Source: Liopterus haemorrhoidalis (lineage: Eukaryota; Arthropoda; Insecta; Coleoptera; Dytiscidae). From it: DNA of 64,000 nt. Below the pieces are notes generated by a model. That model did no database searches, had not been told where the DNA came from, and worked only from the letters and a program-made list of their open reading frames with translations. The translations under genes were made by a program, and so were the position numbers. The stretch lies in NCBI GenBank assembly GCA_963971575.1, contig OZ020611.1:52089466-52153465 (forward strand), read 5' to 3'. Below, in pieces: positions 39,076-49,527 of the stretch; positions within the stretch are counted from its first letter, which is position 1; every line of letters starts with the position of its first letter.

Positions 39076-41847
39076 TTATACATTCTCCAGTTTAGTATCT
39101 AAAAATTCTTTAATACTATAAAAACTAAATTCAACCAATAAGTTCAAAGTAGCCCTTTTAAATTGGCTGAAAGTTAAATCTCTTATATGTGATGGTAGTT
39201 TATTATAAAAAACAGGTCCGTAATAGGAGATACTTTGCTTGGTTTTATTTAGTCTCAGTTTTGGTAGCACAATGTTGTTCTTATTTCGTGTGTGGTGTGT
39301 ATGTATATGTGAGTGTGTATTAAAGCTATGTAAGTATTTTTTTGTGTATAGGAGGGAATTATAAATGTATATGCATGGGAGAGGAAGGATTCTGAGTTTT
39401 TTGAATAAAGGCCTACAATGGTCTCTAAATTTGGCACTGGCTAGAATTCTTATTGCTCTCTTTTGCAGTACAAAAATTTTATCTGTATCTGTGCTTGAGC
39501 CCCATAGGATGATGCCATAATTTATGTGAGCATGGAAAAGAGCAAAGTAATCCATTCTTGCTGCTTCTTTCGTTATTACTTTGCTAATTCTCCATAACGC
39601 GAAGATAGCTCTCGATAATTTTGTACCTAACTGGTTTATGTGTTCTTTCCAGGTTATTCTTGCATCTATATGTAACCCTAAAAATTTTGCACTGTCTTCT
39701 TCTGCAATTTCAATATGTTTATTTGTGATAATGAGATGCTTTGTTTTTTTAGTGTTTAACAACAGCTTGTTAGCGTTAAACCACTCCGTTGCTAGATTTA
39801 GACACGTGTTTCTTAAGGCAATTAAGGAATTCAGTTCTTCTGTTGAGCATAAAAAGTTTGTGTCATCCGCAAATAATACAGTCTCGAAACCTACATACTT
39901 AGGGAGATCGTTCATGTAAACAACAAACAATATAGGCCCTAATACTGAACCTTGTGGGATTCCTATTTGCACGTTAATTAGTTCAGAAAACATTCCTCCA
40001 GAATACACACATTGTTTCCTATTATTTAGATAAGAACTCAGAAGTTCCAGCGCTGGTCCTCTAATTCCTATCTCCTCTAACTTGCTTAGAAGTATTTCAA
40101 AGTCAACACATTGAAATGCTTTTGCCAGATCACAAAATGATAGTGATATAATTTTTTTTTCATTTAAATTTTTATAAATAAATTCAAATGCTTTAATTAA
40201 CGCATCTGTAGTGCTTTTGTTTTTCTGGAAACCAAACTGTGCAGGTGTTATGATTTTATGTATATTTAAGAAAGCAATAAGTCTGTTTTTTATTATGTTT
40301 TCAAACACTTTAGATATTACTGGTAAAACAGATATAGGTCTAAAATTTCCTGGATCATCAGTTTTACCTTCTTTGTAAATAGGTATTACTTTTGCTACTT
40401 TCAATTGTGCAGGGACAACTCCATCGCTCATACATAAATTGAAAATATGTGCTAGAGGTTCTGAGATTAAATTATAGACCGATTTGACAACTTTAGTTGT
40501 AAAACCGTAAATATCGCGACTTTTCGAATTTGTCATTCCTTTGATAATGGTTTCAATTTCGTGCTTATCTACCGGATTTAAAAATAAAGACCCGTGATTA
40601 TAGTTATTTTGCCCCATCGCTGGAATTATTGTGGAGTTGGGAAGTTGACTAGCAATTATCAGAGGCGCTTCTATAAAATGTTTGTTGAATTTGTCTGAAG
40701 ATATATTACTTGCATTTATAATATTATCTGTTTTGTTTTCGGCCTTAATCAGTTTCCATACCATTGCACTTTTATTTTCTGCAGTGTTAATTTTGTTGCT
40801 GTTTTTATTTCTTTTGAATTCCCTTATTTTGTATCTGTAGAAGGTTTTATATTTCTTGTATAGTTTCTCAACTTCTGGATTAGAATGACATGATATGGAC
40901 TCAAATAGTAGATTTAACGTTTCTTTTATACATGACAGTTCATGAGAATAACCATAATTTGTTTTTTTTCGATTTGATTTGACATTTTTTCTATTTTTTG
41001 TTGAGAAACAGTTGTTGAATTTTGTTTGTAGAATTTCATGGAAATCGTCGTAACATTCTGTACTATTTTTAGAATTATAAATTAATTTCCAGTTAATATT
41101 ATTTAAACTTTTGCCAAATTGTTCTAAATTCGAATCATTTATTGTGTAATCCGGTCCTAATTTATTATTGTTCTGATTATTTGACGGTGTTGTGGAAGTG
41201 TTTTTATGAATGGACATACTCAGACCTGAATGATCCGATAAATGCGGGTTAGTTACTGCAACAGCGTATTTTTGTCTATCATAATTTGTGCATATGTTAT
41301 CTAAACATGTTTTAGAGTGTGCTGTGACTCGGGTTGGTTCATAGTTAGTGATGGATAAATTGTATGTTAGTAAAAGATTGTGTAAATCTCGGTGTGGTTG
41401 TGAGTCTGATAGAAAATCTACATTAAAATCACCAACTATTACAATATTTTTGTGCTTTTTAATAATATCATTTAATATGGAATCCAAATTTATGAGGAAA
41501 GTGTTGTTTATTAAACAAGATGGAGATCGATAAACAGTGATAATGATTAAATTATAGTTTTTAATATACACTCCGCAGAATTCGGATTCCTTATCAATAC
41601 AATAATGTGTGAGATTGGTGAGTACAGTAAATTCAATACCTATTTTTGTGTAAATTGCGACACCTCCATTTTTATATTGGTTTCGACAGTAGAAACTTGC
41701 TAATACAAATCCATTTAAATTAACATTCATGTCATTTTTAACCCAATGTTCACTAAGGCAAACAATATCGTATCTATTTTTAATAAAGTGTTCCAGAGAA
41801 AAGATTTTATTTTTTATTGACTGTATGTTAATATAAAAAAGATTCAT
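39076..41847 (-). CDS. Jockey-like ORF2: AP endonuclease and reverse transcriptase, 923 aa
   Basis: The ATG at 41847 is the natural start. Endonuclease motifs are YINIQSIKNK, CLSEHW, GDFNVDF, LDNICTNY and LSDHSGL, all the expected catalytic positions. RT motifs are NFRPISVLP, FGFQKNKSTTDAL, FCDLAKAFQCVD (motif A, catalytic first Asp present), GIPQGSVLGPILF (motif B) and VLFADDTNFL (motif C). The C-terminus has THHTRNKNN and FYNKLPSHIRDL. The frame has no stop over 923 codons, in contrast to its ORF1. It would cut target DNA and prime reverse transcription from LINE RNA. The Gln in AFQCVD, where Asp is usual, is the only odd motif residue. Confidence 0.92.
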   Translation of the reverse strand: MNLFYINIQSIKNKIFSLEHFIKNRYDIVCLSEHWVKNDMNVNLNGFVLASFYCRNQYKNGGVAIYTKIGIEFTVLTNLTHYCIDKESEFCGVYIKNYNLIIITVYRSPSCLINNTFLINLDSILNDIIKKHKNIVIVGDFNVDFLSDSQPHRDLHNLLLTYNLSITNYEPTRVTAHSKTCLDNICTNYDRQKYAVAVTNPHLSDHSGLSMSIHKNTSTTPSNNQNNNKLGPDYTINDSNLEQFGKSLNNINWKLIYNSKNSTECYDDFHEILQTKFNNCFSTKNRKNVKSNRKKTNYGYSHELSCIKETLNLLFESISCHSNPEVEKLYKKYKTFYRYKIREFKRNKNSNKINTAENKSAMVWKLIKAENKTDNIINASNISSDKFNKHFIEAPLIIASQLPNSTIIPAMGQNNYNHGSLFLNPVDKHEIETIIKGMTNSKSRDIYGFTTKVVKSVYNLISEPLAHIFNLCMSDGVVPAQLKVAKVIPIYKEGKTDDPGNFRPISVLPVISKVFENIIKNRLIAFLNIHKIITPAQFGFQKNKSTTDALIKAFEFIYKNLNEKKIISLSFCDLAKAFQCVDFEILLSKLEEIGIRGPALELLSSYLNNRKQCVYSGGMFSELINVQIGIPQGSVLGPILFVVYMNDLPKYVGFETVLFADDTNFLCSTEELNSLIALRNTCLNLATEWFNANKLLLNTKKTKHLIITNKHIEIAEEDSAKFLGLHIDARITWKEHINQLGTKLSRAIFALWRISKVITKEAARMDYFALFHAHINYGIILWGSSTDTDKIFVLQKRAIRILASAKFRDHCRPLFKKLRILPLPCIYIYNSLLYTKKYLHSFNTHSHIHTHHTRNKNNIVLPKLRLNKTKQSISYYGPVFYNKLPSHIRDLTFSQFKRATLNLLVEFSFYSIKEFLDTKLENV

Positions 41848-41852
41848 ATTGT

Positions 41853-42864
41853 TTATGGTTTGGTAGCAAGGTTGTGACTTAAAGGAAAATTTACATTTTG
41901 GTTTTTACTATTGTTTTCAGACATGTTGGTTTTTGGGAAAAAAATGAACTTTCTTACAATCACTCCCGCCGGCCAAAATTCTGGGCATTCAAGTTGATCT
42001 TTTACATGATATGCTGTACCGATTTTGAAGGATGCATTTGCACCTTCCTGGGATATTTTGTAACATGTGGGTTCTTCATTTTTCAATTTGGTCTTCACGT
42101 ACTGTATTATATCTTCTGGGGTGGTTTTCGGGTGCAATCTTCCTAGAAAAAACCAAGCCTTCTTTGGAGCTGCCTGTAACTTCGTTTCCGTGCTGTTTGT
42201 TCCGATAACTTCTGGATATTTGGTTCGTTTCTTTCTTCTAACTACTGTGAAACCATCGTCTGTGACGTTGATTTGTGGTTCTATCGGTGGTTAATTTGTA
42301 ATTTCTTTGTTTACATATGAATTTCTATTATCTTGTACAGACATCTTCCGGATATTATTCGTAGGTATTTGTTTTTCTTTTGAACTAACAGGTAGAGTTG
42401 TTTCAACATTTTTGACAGGTTTAGCCATTGACAGTTCCCTGTATGAATTTGTCGTTTTACTTGGGTCATTGACCTGACAAATGCAACGAACTTCTTTTTC
42501 CAAATATTTAATTTTTTTCACTTAATAGGCTATTTTTTTCTTCCATTTCTTTCAATACCTTTTTAAGCAGCATGTTTTCTCTTCGTATAAAATATTGTTC
42601 ATTGTACTCACATGTAGTATCATCGCCAAGAGTTTTATTGAGAGTTTCTTGGACTTCACAGAGGTGACATTGCCACGTATCACTATTAATATCACTAATA
42701 TCAGTAATATTGGCACATCTATAATGAATTTTTCCATTGCAAGTAGTACACATCACTCCATTAACTATTTTTCTACTACAGATTTTACATAACTGCGATT
42801 TTACTTCACTATTTATGCGATTTTTCTCGGAGCTACAATCATTACCATGATTACATTCCGCCAT
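41853..42864 (-). pseudogene. Jockey-like ORF1 with N-terminal PHD-type zinc finger, two breaks
   Basis: The start is MAECNHGNDC at 42864. A PHD-like finger follows: CKICSRKIVNGVMCTTCNGK, then IHYRCANI and TWQCHLC (C-X2-C ... C-X2-C-X4-H-X2-C ... C-X2-C). A predicted coiled coil follows (LKKVLKEMEEKNSLL) until a frameshift near 42515. The middle frame ends at a TAA (42291-42293). Reading on gives VTDDGFTVVRRKKRTKYPEV and APKKAWFFLGRLHPKTTPED, then a conserved C-terminal domain. ORF1 binds element RNA; PHD fingers are known in ORF1 proteins of some CR1/Jockey-group LINEs. Confidence 0.8.
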
Positions 42865-42950
42865 TTTTTAAAATTGCCGCTAGCTGCAAGTGTAAATTTC
42901 ATGAGTATGCTAAAATTACCTTTCGTTTGCATCTGATGATAATAAACCGT

Positions 42951-43154
42951 TCTACGTAACAGACCTGTAGGTTAAAATTACAAAAAAAAATAACGTAACA
43001 AATGTAAATAGAACATATTTTATTAATAAAATATAGTATTTGTTTATCGACCAAGATACAATTTAAATATTGTTTTTGTTCACTTACATTACAAATTATA
43101 AAACTTTTTAAAATATACAAACACAATATACAGATAAAAGTACGTTATAGAAAT
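42951..43154. other. Possible LINE E3 5' flank, no gene
   Basis: This is AT-rich and no feature was recognised. It may include part of the element's 5' UTR. Confidence 0.35.
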
Positions 43155-43735
43155 ATCACCCATCATATTGATATCTATTACTCTTTTATGAGTTTTAAAA
43201 ACCCCTTAAAGTTTGGTCTGAATCACTCTGTAAGAAATGGTAGTTTACTAAGATACCTTTGCAGTTTTAAAAAATTATCTCTACCAATATCTCTCAAACT
43301 ATTGCCACGATCAAGCTCAAATTTTATATCTAATACTCTTTTATAAGTTTTAAAAAACCCTTAATTTTTGGACTCAAACGCTCTGTTAGAAATGGTAGTT
43401 TACTAAGGTACCAAGGCAATTTTTAAAAATTTACTCTACCAATATCTCGAAAACTATTGCCACGATCCAGCTAAAATTTTATATCTACAACACTTTTATG
43501 AGTTTTAAAAAACCCTACAATTTTGGTCTCAATCGCTCTGTAAGAAATGGTAGTTTACTAAGGTACCATTGCAGTTTTTAAAAATTAACTCGACCAATAT
43601 CTCGAAAACTATTACTACGATCAAGCTTAAATTTGATATCTACTACACTTTTATGAGTTTTAAATAACCCTTAAATTCTAGTCATAATCACTCTGTTAGA
43701 AATGGTAGTTTAATAATGTGCCCTTTTCATGTAAT
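43155..43735 (+). repeat. 155-bp tandem repeat, about 3.7 units
   Basis: The anchor gaaatggtagttta recurs with its unit start at 43231, 43386, 43541 and 43696, exactly 155 bp apart each time. Units also share cttttatgagttttaaa and ccaatatctc. Copies differ by scattered substitutions. Confidence 0.92.
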
Positions 43736-44084
43736 TTTATATTCAAACCAAGATCCTCTATAGGGGAAGACCTTATTCCTAATATATTATCAAAGCCTGT
43801 GCACATGCCCTAGTGAAACCATTGCATTATTTATTCAATATATGTATATTACTATATAATAACATGTAATTATTATCATTGAGTCTGTTAATTTGTTCAT
43901 TATTCTGTCCAGACATTGGGACAAGCTTCAGCTTAGTGATGCTGGACAGAATGATAAAAATAGTATATATAAATAAAATGGTCAATAAGTATAAAAATTA
44001 GGTCTAAGAAATTATAATAGGTTTTGGAAATAAATTTTCTTATTTACATTTATAACATAGGTCAATGTAAAAAATGTAAATAAA

Positions 44085-44120
<36 letters not shown>
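43736..44120 (+). mobile_element. LINE 3' UTR remnant with (ATT)n tail
   Basis: The tail (TTA)n at 44090-44120 follows gtaaataaag. A hairpin attctgtccag ... ctggacagaat lies at about 43902-43953. The structure resembles the 3' ends of the Jockey-like LINEs here, but no coding part remains. Confidence 0.5.
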
Positions 44121-44123
<3 letters not shown>

Positions 44124-44838
44124 AGTGTCGACAGTAACATCAAAAATCAACTCCTAAAATCAAAATAATTAATAAGAGACAAAACCATCCTTTGAGCACG
44201 GCTACTAAGAGCTTTGGACATTTTTATTACAGAAAAATATAAAAAAAAATAAAATATAACCTCACTAAATAAGCACTAAAATGTCAATCTGACAAATAAC
44301 GATTGAACAATCCAATTACAAACTGACAACATTGGAAAAATTTACCAACATTAAATAAATAAATTTATGAACTGAGTTATGGATTGATGTTGATTAAAAC
44401 ATATCATAGTGTTGGTACTTAAATTAACCAAATGTGACGTCATCGCATATTTATTGTGAATGGAGTTTATAAGCATTTGTTACTACAACTATGTACAATC
44501 TGTCACATAGATCTCATTATGTTATGGTTACTAACGTAACATATTACAAAGGACGTCCAAGAACTTGATCTGATCCTTACATGTATTATTGGACCCCCCC
44601 CCAATCCAAAATTCTGTGTGCGCCCCTGTCCTAGGCAAAAGACATTTAATTACATCTTTCATAGAAAGGCCCGCTTTGCACAACACATATATACGATCTG
44701 ACAAATTGCATTAATCCTTCCAGTCGTGATTGTTAATTGTTCCAATTAGTTAATTGTTTTCTTGGATTTTTTTCTTAACATTTTTAGTTTCTTGTGACTT
44801 TAGTAAAGATTTATGATTTTTTATCATACCTTTGCAAG
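44121..44838. other. Mixed repeat fragments, no gene
   Basis: It contains the 64-bp block shared with 17718-17781 (here 44630-44693). This is followed directly by 38 bp (44694-44731) that match the BEL/Pao gag region at 28222-28259 with two mismatches. The rest is AT-rich without recognised content. Confidence 0.6.
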
Positions 44839-45428
44839 TACAGATGGGAATTTCGACTCAGTTTTGCGAAACCGGATCAGTGGAGGTCGTTCAGTTTTCT
44901 GAGCTGGCTCATCGATCCGGCTAAGTAAACATGTTCCCGAGACACAGGTCGGTCAGTTGTCGGTCGTTCGTTCAATACGGTTGTTGGTGTGCAATATGTT
45001 GGTAGAACGTCGGTCAGCCGGCTCTTGCTTTATATGAACAAGTTAAATAAATAAAAATCTATAGAAGTATCTAACATTTTTACCGGGTTAATCGTAAACA
45101 AACAATTCACTTTATGTAGCTACTGTATTTTAAACCACATGTGTTAAGTTTATGGCGATGTTTATTGCCCTTATAAGATATGTTTGTAAGAAAGTATAGA
45201 ATAAGCCTATTAGTTTCAAATAGACTGCCCTACAAATTGTTGACAAAATACACTTTATGATAATACATTACAAGCCGAGTTCTCGCGAAGTTCAACATGA
45301 CATCGATCCTGATCCGTATCACAATCGCCCGAACAATCGTGTCCTTGAAACTATGCATTTCAATTTGGTAAACTGTGTCACTTCGGTCAGTGTACTGAGC
45401 CGGTTCGTTCATTAACGACCCATCTCTA
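44839..45428. mobile_element. Non-autonomous hAT with reduced minisatellite, copy 2
   Basis: Ends are tacagatggg and cccatctcta with the perfect 8-bp duplication tttgcaag at 44831-44838 and 45429-45436. The body matches copy 1 (15271-16280) outside the internal repeat array; here only one repeat unit is present. Confidence 0.92.
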
Positions 45429-45488
45429 TTTGCAAGCATTATCATGTGAAGCGTAAAATAACCATCGAAAGTTACTCAAACCTTTTAC

Positions 45489-45661
45489 GCGAGACGACGT
45501 CACTGGAAGTTTTAATAATTTGCCGTTTCATACACATCGTAGCAGGCGATTATGCGCGCCTCCGCATAATCTTTTTTTCTTCATAATCAAATTTTCTTCA
45601 AGGTTATTATAGTCATAGTATTCTGCTAGGAGGCACGTAAAATTCGGTGACGTCGTCTCGC
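45489..45661. mobile_element. Small inverted-repeat element (candidate MITE)
   Basis: The 15-bp arm gcgagacgacgtcac (45489-45503) has its exact reverse complement at 45647-45661. The 143 bp between are AT-rich and non-coding. No target duplication was recognised. Confidence 0.5.
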
Positions 45662-46316
45662 CATTAAATAATCACTCTGTATATTATTTGGGTTATTCCC
45701 TTAACTTCTCCACGTCTATGTGTTAACTTGGCCTTTAAGCACGTGTGCTTGTTATTATCTGGTCTATAGACTAGACTAGGTGAATATAATATAGTTTGCA
45801 ACAAAAATGTATAATATCTCAATTTCAACATTCCTTTCGACAAAATAACGTAAGTTTGACGCTCCAAAGGTGCAATTGCTTTCGCTTTTGTCTCAAGTAT
45901 TTTTTACTGGAAAAGACTTTTGCGTGAGCATTTTTCTTGTGCAGTTATGTCACCGAACCGGATGGAAGTGTTAGCCAGGCGTAGCCGATAAAATATATCT
46001 AAGGAAAGCGGCTGGAAACTTAAACTTAGATATTTGTTCCAAAAGTCTAAGAAAGCCTAAGTTGCAATCACTATTTAATGCTGTATTTAAATACACATAA
46101 AGCGTCGTGCTTTATGGTGTCGAAGTATGGAAATGAACAGGGCCGTGCAGTGATATTTTGGCCCCTGGAGCAGAAATTCTTACAAGAATTTACTTTTTAT
46201 ATACGTTTGTATTTCAAGATTTTATTCAAAGTTTCACTGAAACACCCCTTCTATGGCTAGAGGGGGACATATTGTTAGGTGCAATAAGGAATATTAAGGA
46301 AGTTTTTCTTCTTTAT
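45662..46316. other. No gene recognised
   Basis: Short open frames only. The last 20 bases belong to the dispersed sequence that hosts LINE C and also occurs at 22115-22225. Confidence 0.5.
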
Positions 46317-47199
46317 AAAGAATAATACACACACTTTTGCTCACGCACAGGAACTTTCTCAAACATAGATCTATCCATCTGCGAAGCAAACTTAGCCGCT
46401 AGCTTAAATTGGGAAGTACTACCTCTATTATGGGGAGAAGGACACTTCCCAATATTAATTACCCTGCCAGTTTCCCTGCCAAATCAGCCAGCACGGATAC
46501 TCCACCACGTACTCGCAAATGGAACCTCAAACAGGCTAACTGGGATAGGTTCCGCACCATAATAAACTCTACAATAACACCGAATGTCGACAACACCGAT
46601 ATAAATACAATAGTCTCAAATTTTACTGACCAAATCAAAAATGCTACACTACAAGCGATAGAGCACAAAAAAGAAACAAATTTCAATAAGAATACACCAT
46701 GATGGAACAAGGACTGCAGAGATGCCAATAAACAACTCAAACGTGCTCTAACAAATATAAAAGAACCAGAGACCTGGACGACCTGATAAACTTGAAAAAA
46801 CAGCGAGCCATAGCCAGAAGAATTATCATCAAAAGCAAAAAAGAAACATGGGAACACTATGTCTCTTCTATAAGCCATACCACACCTGTTTCTCAAGTAT
46901 GGGAAAAAATCAGAAAAATAAAGAGTAAAAATACATACCGTGTCACAAAAACGATAATAAAAAACAACTATTTTGTCACCTCAGGTAAAGAAATTGTGGA
47001 AGAAGTAGCCAAAACATTTGAAAATAACTCAAGCACAGAAAACTATAGCCCGACTTTTAAAATACATAAAAACATCATAGAGAACATAAACTTTACCATA
47101 GAAGACAATGAAGACGAAATTAACCAACCTTTCACTAGATCAGAATTAAAATCAGCCATAGAAAAATTTAAAAATAATAAATGCCCAGGACCAGATAAT

Positions 47200-47411
47200 T
47201 AGAGCCGCAGTAAGGAAAACTTGCGCTAGGGGCAAAACTGTGTTTTGGCGCCCCTGGCAAAAAAAGGTGGTCCTCACCTCCCAAAATCCAAGTGATAAGC
47301 AAAAAAAAAAGGTCCTCACCTTCGCAATGTGGCGCTCCTTAGTCAAGCTCGTCGGCGCCCTTTTCTTTAGTGCGCTAGAGGCCGTCGCCCCCCCCCCCCT
47401 TTGCGGCTCTG
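47200..47411. mobile_element. hAT-type MITE in LINE C
   Basis: Ends are tagagccgca and, reversed, cagagccgca, with the perfect 8-bp duplication cagataat at 47192-47199 and 47412-47419. Its 212 bp are GC-rich compared with the surroundings and contain a C12-13 run (about 47390-47400). It is non-coding. Confidence 0.9.
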
Positions 47412-47856
47412 CAGATAATATAGTATCAGAAATAATAAAACAATTACCTAGTAATGCAATAGATTATTTGCTCCAAATTTATAACAATATATGGCAAACA
47501 AATCAATATCCTGAACTGTGGCGACAAGTAACCACCTTCCCAATTTTGAAACCAAATAAAAATAAAACCAGCCCCGACAGCTACTGCCCGATAGCAGCTT
47601 CAAATAATCTTAGCAAGATCTTACAAATCATGGTTAACAGAAGACTAGTATGGTTCTTAGAATCGAGATGCGTCCTAATTCCAACACAAGCCGGGTTCCG
47701 TCGAGGCTATTCCACCACAGACAACATCTTATGCTTATATGTTGACAAATTATGTCCGTAGATAATATAATAGTTAAGTTTATGGGAGTCGGACAGGTGT
47801 AGAAATAAATAAAAAAAAGTTTATTTAACTAAGCTTACGCTTACATTATTAATTTC

Positions 47857-48945
47857 TTGTTTGACAGTAGTTATTTTGTTTATAAGGACCAATACTATAA
47901 ACAATTGTTCGGTACAGCTATGGGAGCCCCTTCATCCCCAGTATTAGCTAACTTAGTAGTTAATCAACTAATCAATACCGTAGTTAAAAAATTACCCTTT
48001 AACATACCCTTCATTAAATATTATGTAGACGACACCATATTAGCCATACCCTCCAACCACATAGACACTACCCTAGAGACTTTCAATTCGTTCCATAACA
48101 ATCTTCAATTCACCATAGAAACAGAAAACAATAACACTATCCCTTTCCTAGACATTTTATTAATACATAACTCAGATGGTACTTTGTCTACCAATTGGTA
48201 TGCCAAACCTACCAGCTCAGGTCGGACTATAAACTTCTTATCCGAACATCCTTATAAACAAAAAATTGCGATTATAAAATCCTATAAACATAGAATTCTA
48301 AACTTAAGTGATCCTAAATTTCATAGAGAAAATTTTACAATAGCTACTGTCCAACTAATGAAGAACAATTTCCCTAAAACTCTCATTAACACAATGTTTT
48401 ATAATAATTCTGATAATAATACTAATAACAATATAACATCTAATATTAATTCTAAAAACATATATTTTAAATTTCCCTACATAGATAAAATCTCACTTAA
48501 CATTGCTAAACTATTTAAACCCCTTAACATACAACTAGCATTCTACAATCTTAAAACGGTTAAAGAATTATATTCCCAATTAAAAGACCCGACACCTAAA
48601 TTTAATACTTCTTCAGTTGTCTACCACATCCCTTGCGCAGGATGTGATTTGGGATATATTGGACAAACCAAACAATATCTACATAAAAGAATTTACCAAC
48701 ATAAAAATAGTTGCCAAGAAAAATATAGAAACAAAAAAGAAAATACTGCTCTTAGCACGCATTTCTTTGAAACTAATCACAAATTTAATTTTGAAGAAAC
48801 CAAAATCCTAGATAGAGTTAAAAATTTAAATAAAAGATTAATAAGCGAAAGCATAAACATCCAACGAGATAATAAAACGATAAACTTTAAAACCGATTGT
48901 AATACGATGAACGCCATCTATTGTAATATCTTTAATAACTTTTAA
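47857..48945 (+). CDS. Penelope-like RT fragment with GIY-YIG endonuclease, 362 codons
   Basis: The frame opens inside the RT (no ATG before YKDQYYKQLFGTAMGAPSSP). It reads through PVLANLVV, YYVDDTILAI (motif C, catalytic Asp pair) and NTIPFLDILL. The C-terminal part has VYHIPCAGCDLGYIGQTKQY, a GIY-YIG nuclease start with the Cys pair seen in Penelope-like elements. Then follow LHKRIYQHKNS and STHFFETNHKFN. No internal stop occurs. In full-length elements this protein reverse-transcribes and cuts target DNA. Here the N-terminal RT half is missing, so activity is unlikely. Confidence 0.9.
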   Translation: MFDSSYFVYKDQYYKQLFGTAMGAPSSPVLANLVVNQLINTVVKKLPFNIPFIKYYVDDTILAIPSNHIDTTLETFNSFHNNLQFTIETENNNTIPFLDILLIHNSDGTLSTNWYAKPTSSGRTINFLSEHPYKQKIAIIKSYKHRILNLSDPKFHRENFTIATVQLMKNNFPKTLINTMFYNNSDNNTNNNITSNINSKNIYFKFPYIDKISLNIAKLFKPLNIQLAFYNLKTVKELYSQLKDPTPKFNTSSVVYHIPCAGCDLGYIGQTKQYLHKRIYQHKNSCQEKYRNKKENTALSTHFFETNHKFNFEETKILDRVKNLNKRLISESINIQRDNKTINFKTDCNTMNAIYCNIFNNF

Positions 48946-49527
48946 CTAAATATTTGCCGTATAGATTTCACTAGTTGCAATTTTTTACCTGTAGATTATT
49001 TCGAATTCAGACTTGAATTTTCAGTATCATTCTTATCACCAAGTTCAACGACCTTATTAACTATGGACATATATACCGATATATTTTATTATTTAACGTT
49101 TTATTTTAAAATTATGTGACTTTAACTAGGTATAGTAAAATTTATTTATGATTTATTTATTTTTATTTATTTATTTATTTATTTTAAATCAATTTTACGT
49201 AACTCATATTTTATTATTTAATGTTATAATTTTAAATTATGTGACTAACTAGGTATAACAAATTTTATTTATGTACTTATTTATTTTAGTTATTTATTTA
49301 TTTATTTTAAATCAAATTTTGCATAACTCATATATTTCTTATTATTTGACTTTTTTATATTTAACTGTATTATCATCTATCTATAACTATTAATTATTCA
49401 TGTAAACTTAGTACCGACACCATTCAGCTGTAATTAGATAATGTATTCATATAACAATATTAATTATGTAATTTCTAACTGATTCTAAATCTTTTTAGCT
49501 CTGAGGAAGATTTGATTAAAATCGAAA
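48946..49527 (+). other. Penelope-like 3' UTR
   Basis: It is strongly AT-rich with runs of ttta. Two related blocks (about 49115-49210 and 49235-49330) form an approximate 120-bp duplication. At 49500-49528 ctgaggaagatttgattaaa followed by atcgaaac could fold with a 5-bp stem (gattt/aaatc). Confidence 0.6.

Larger units (their letters stand above)
39066..42950 (-). mobile_element. Jockey-like LINE with both ORFs (E3), nearly complete
   Basis: On the minus strand: ORF1 (42864-41853, broken), five bases, ORF2 (41847-39076, intact), then a very short 3' UTR that meets mariner M2. This two-ORF layout is typical of Jockey. A 5' UTR probably extends above 42864; its start is not defined. No poly(A) or (ATT)n tail is visible at the 3' junction, so the 3' end may be truncated. 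Confidence 0.85.
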
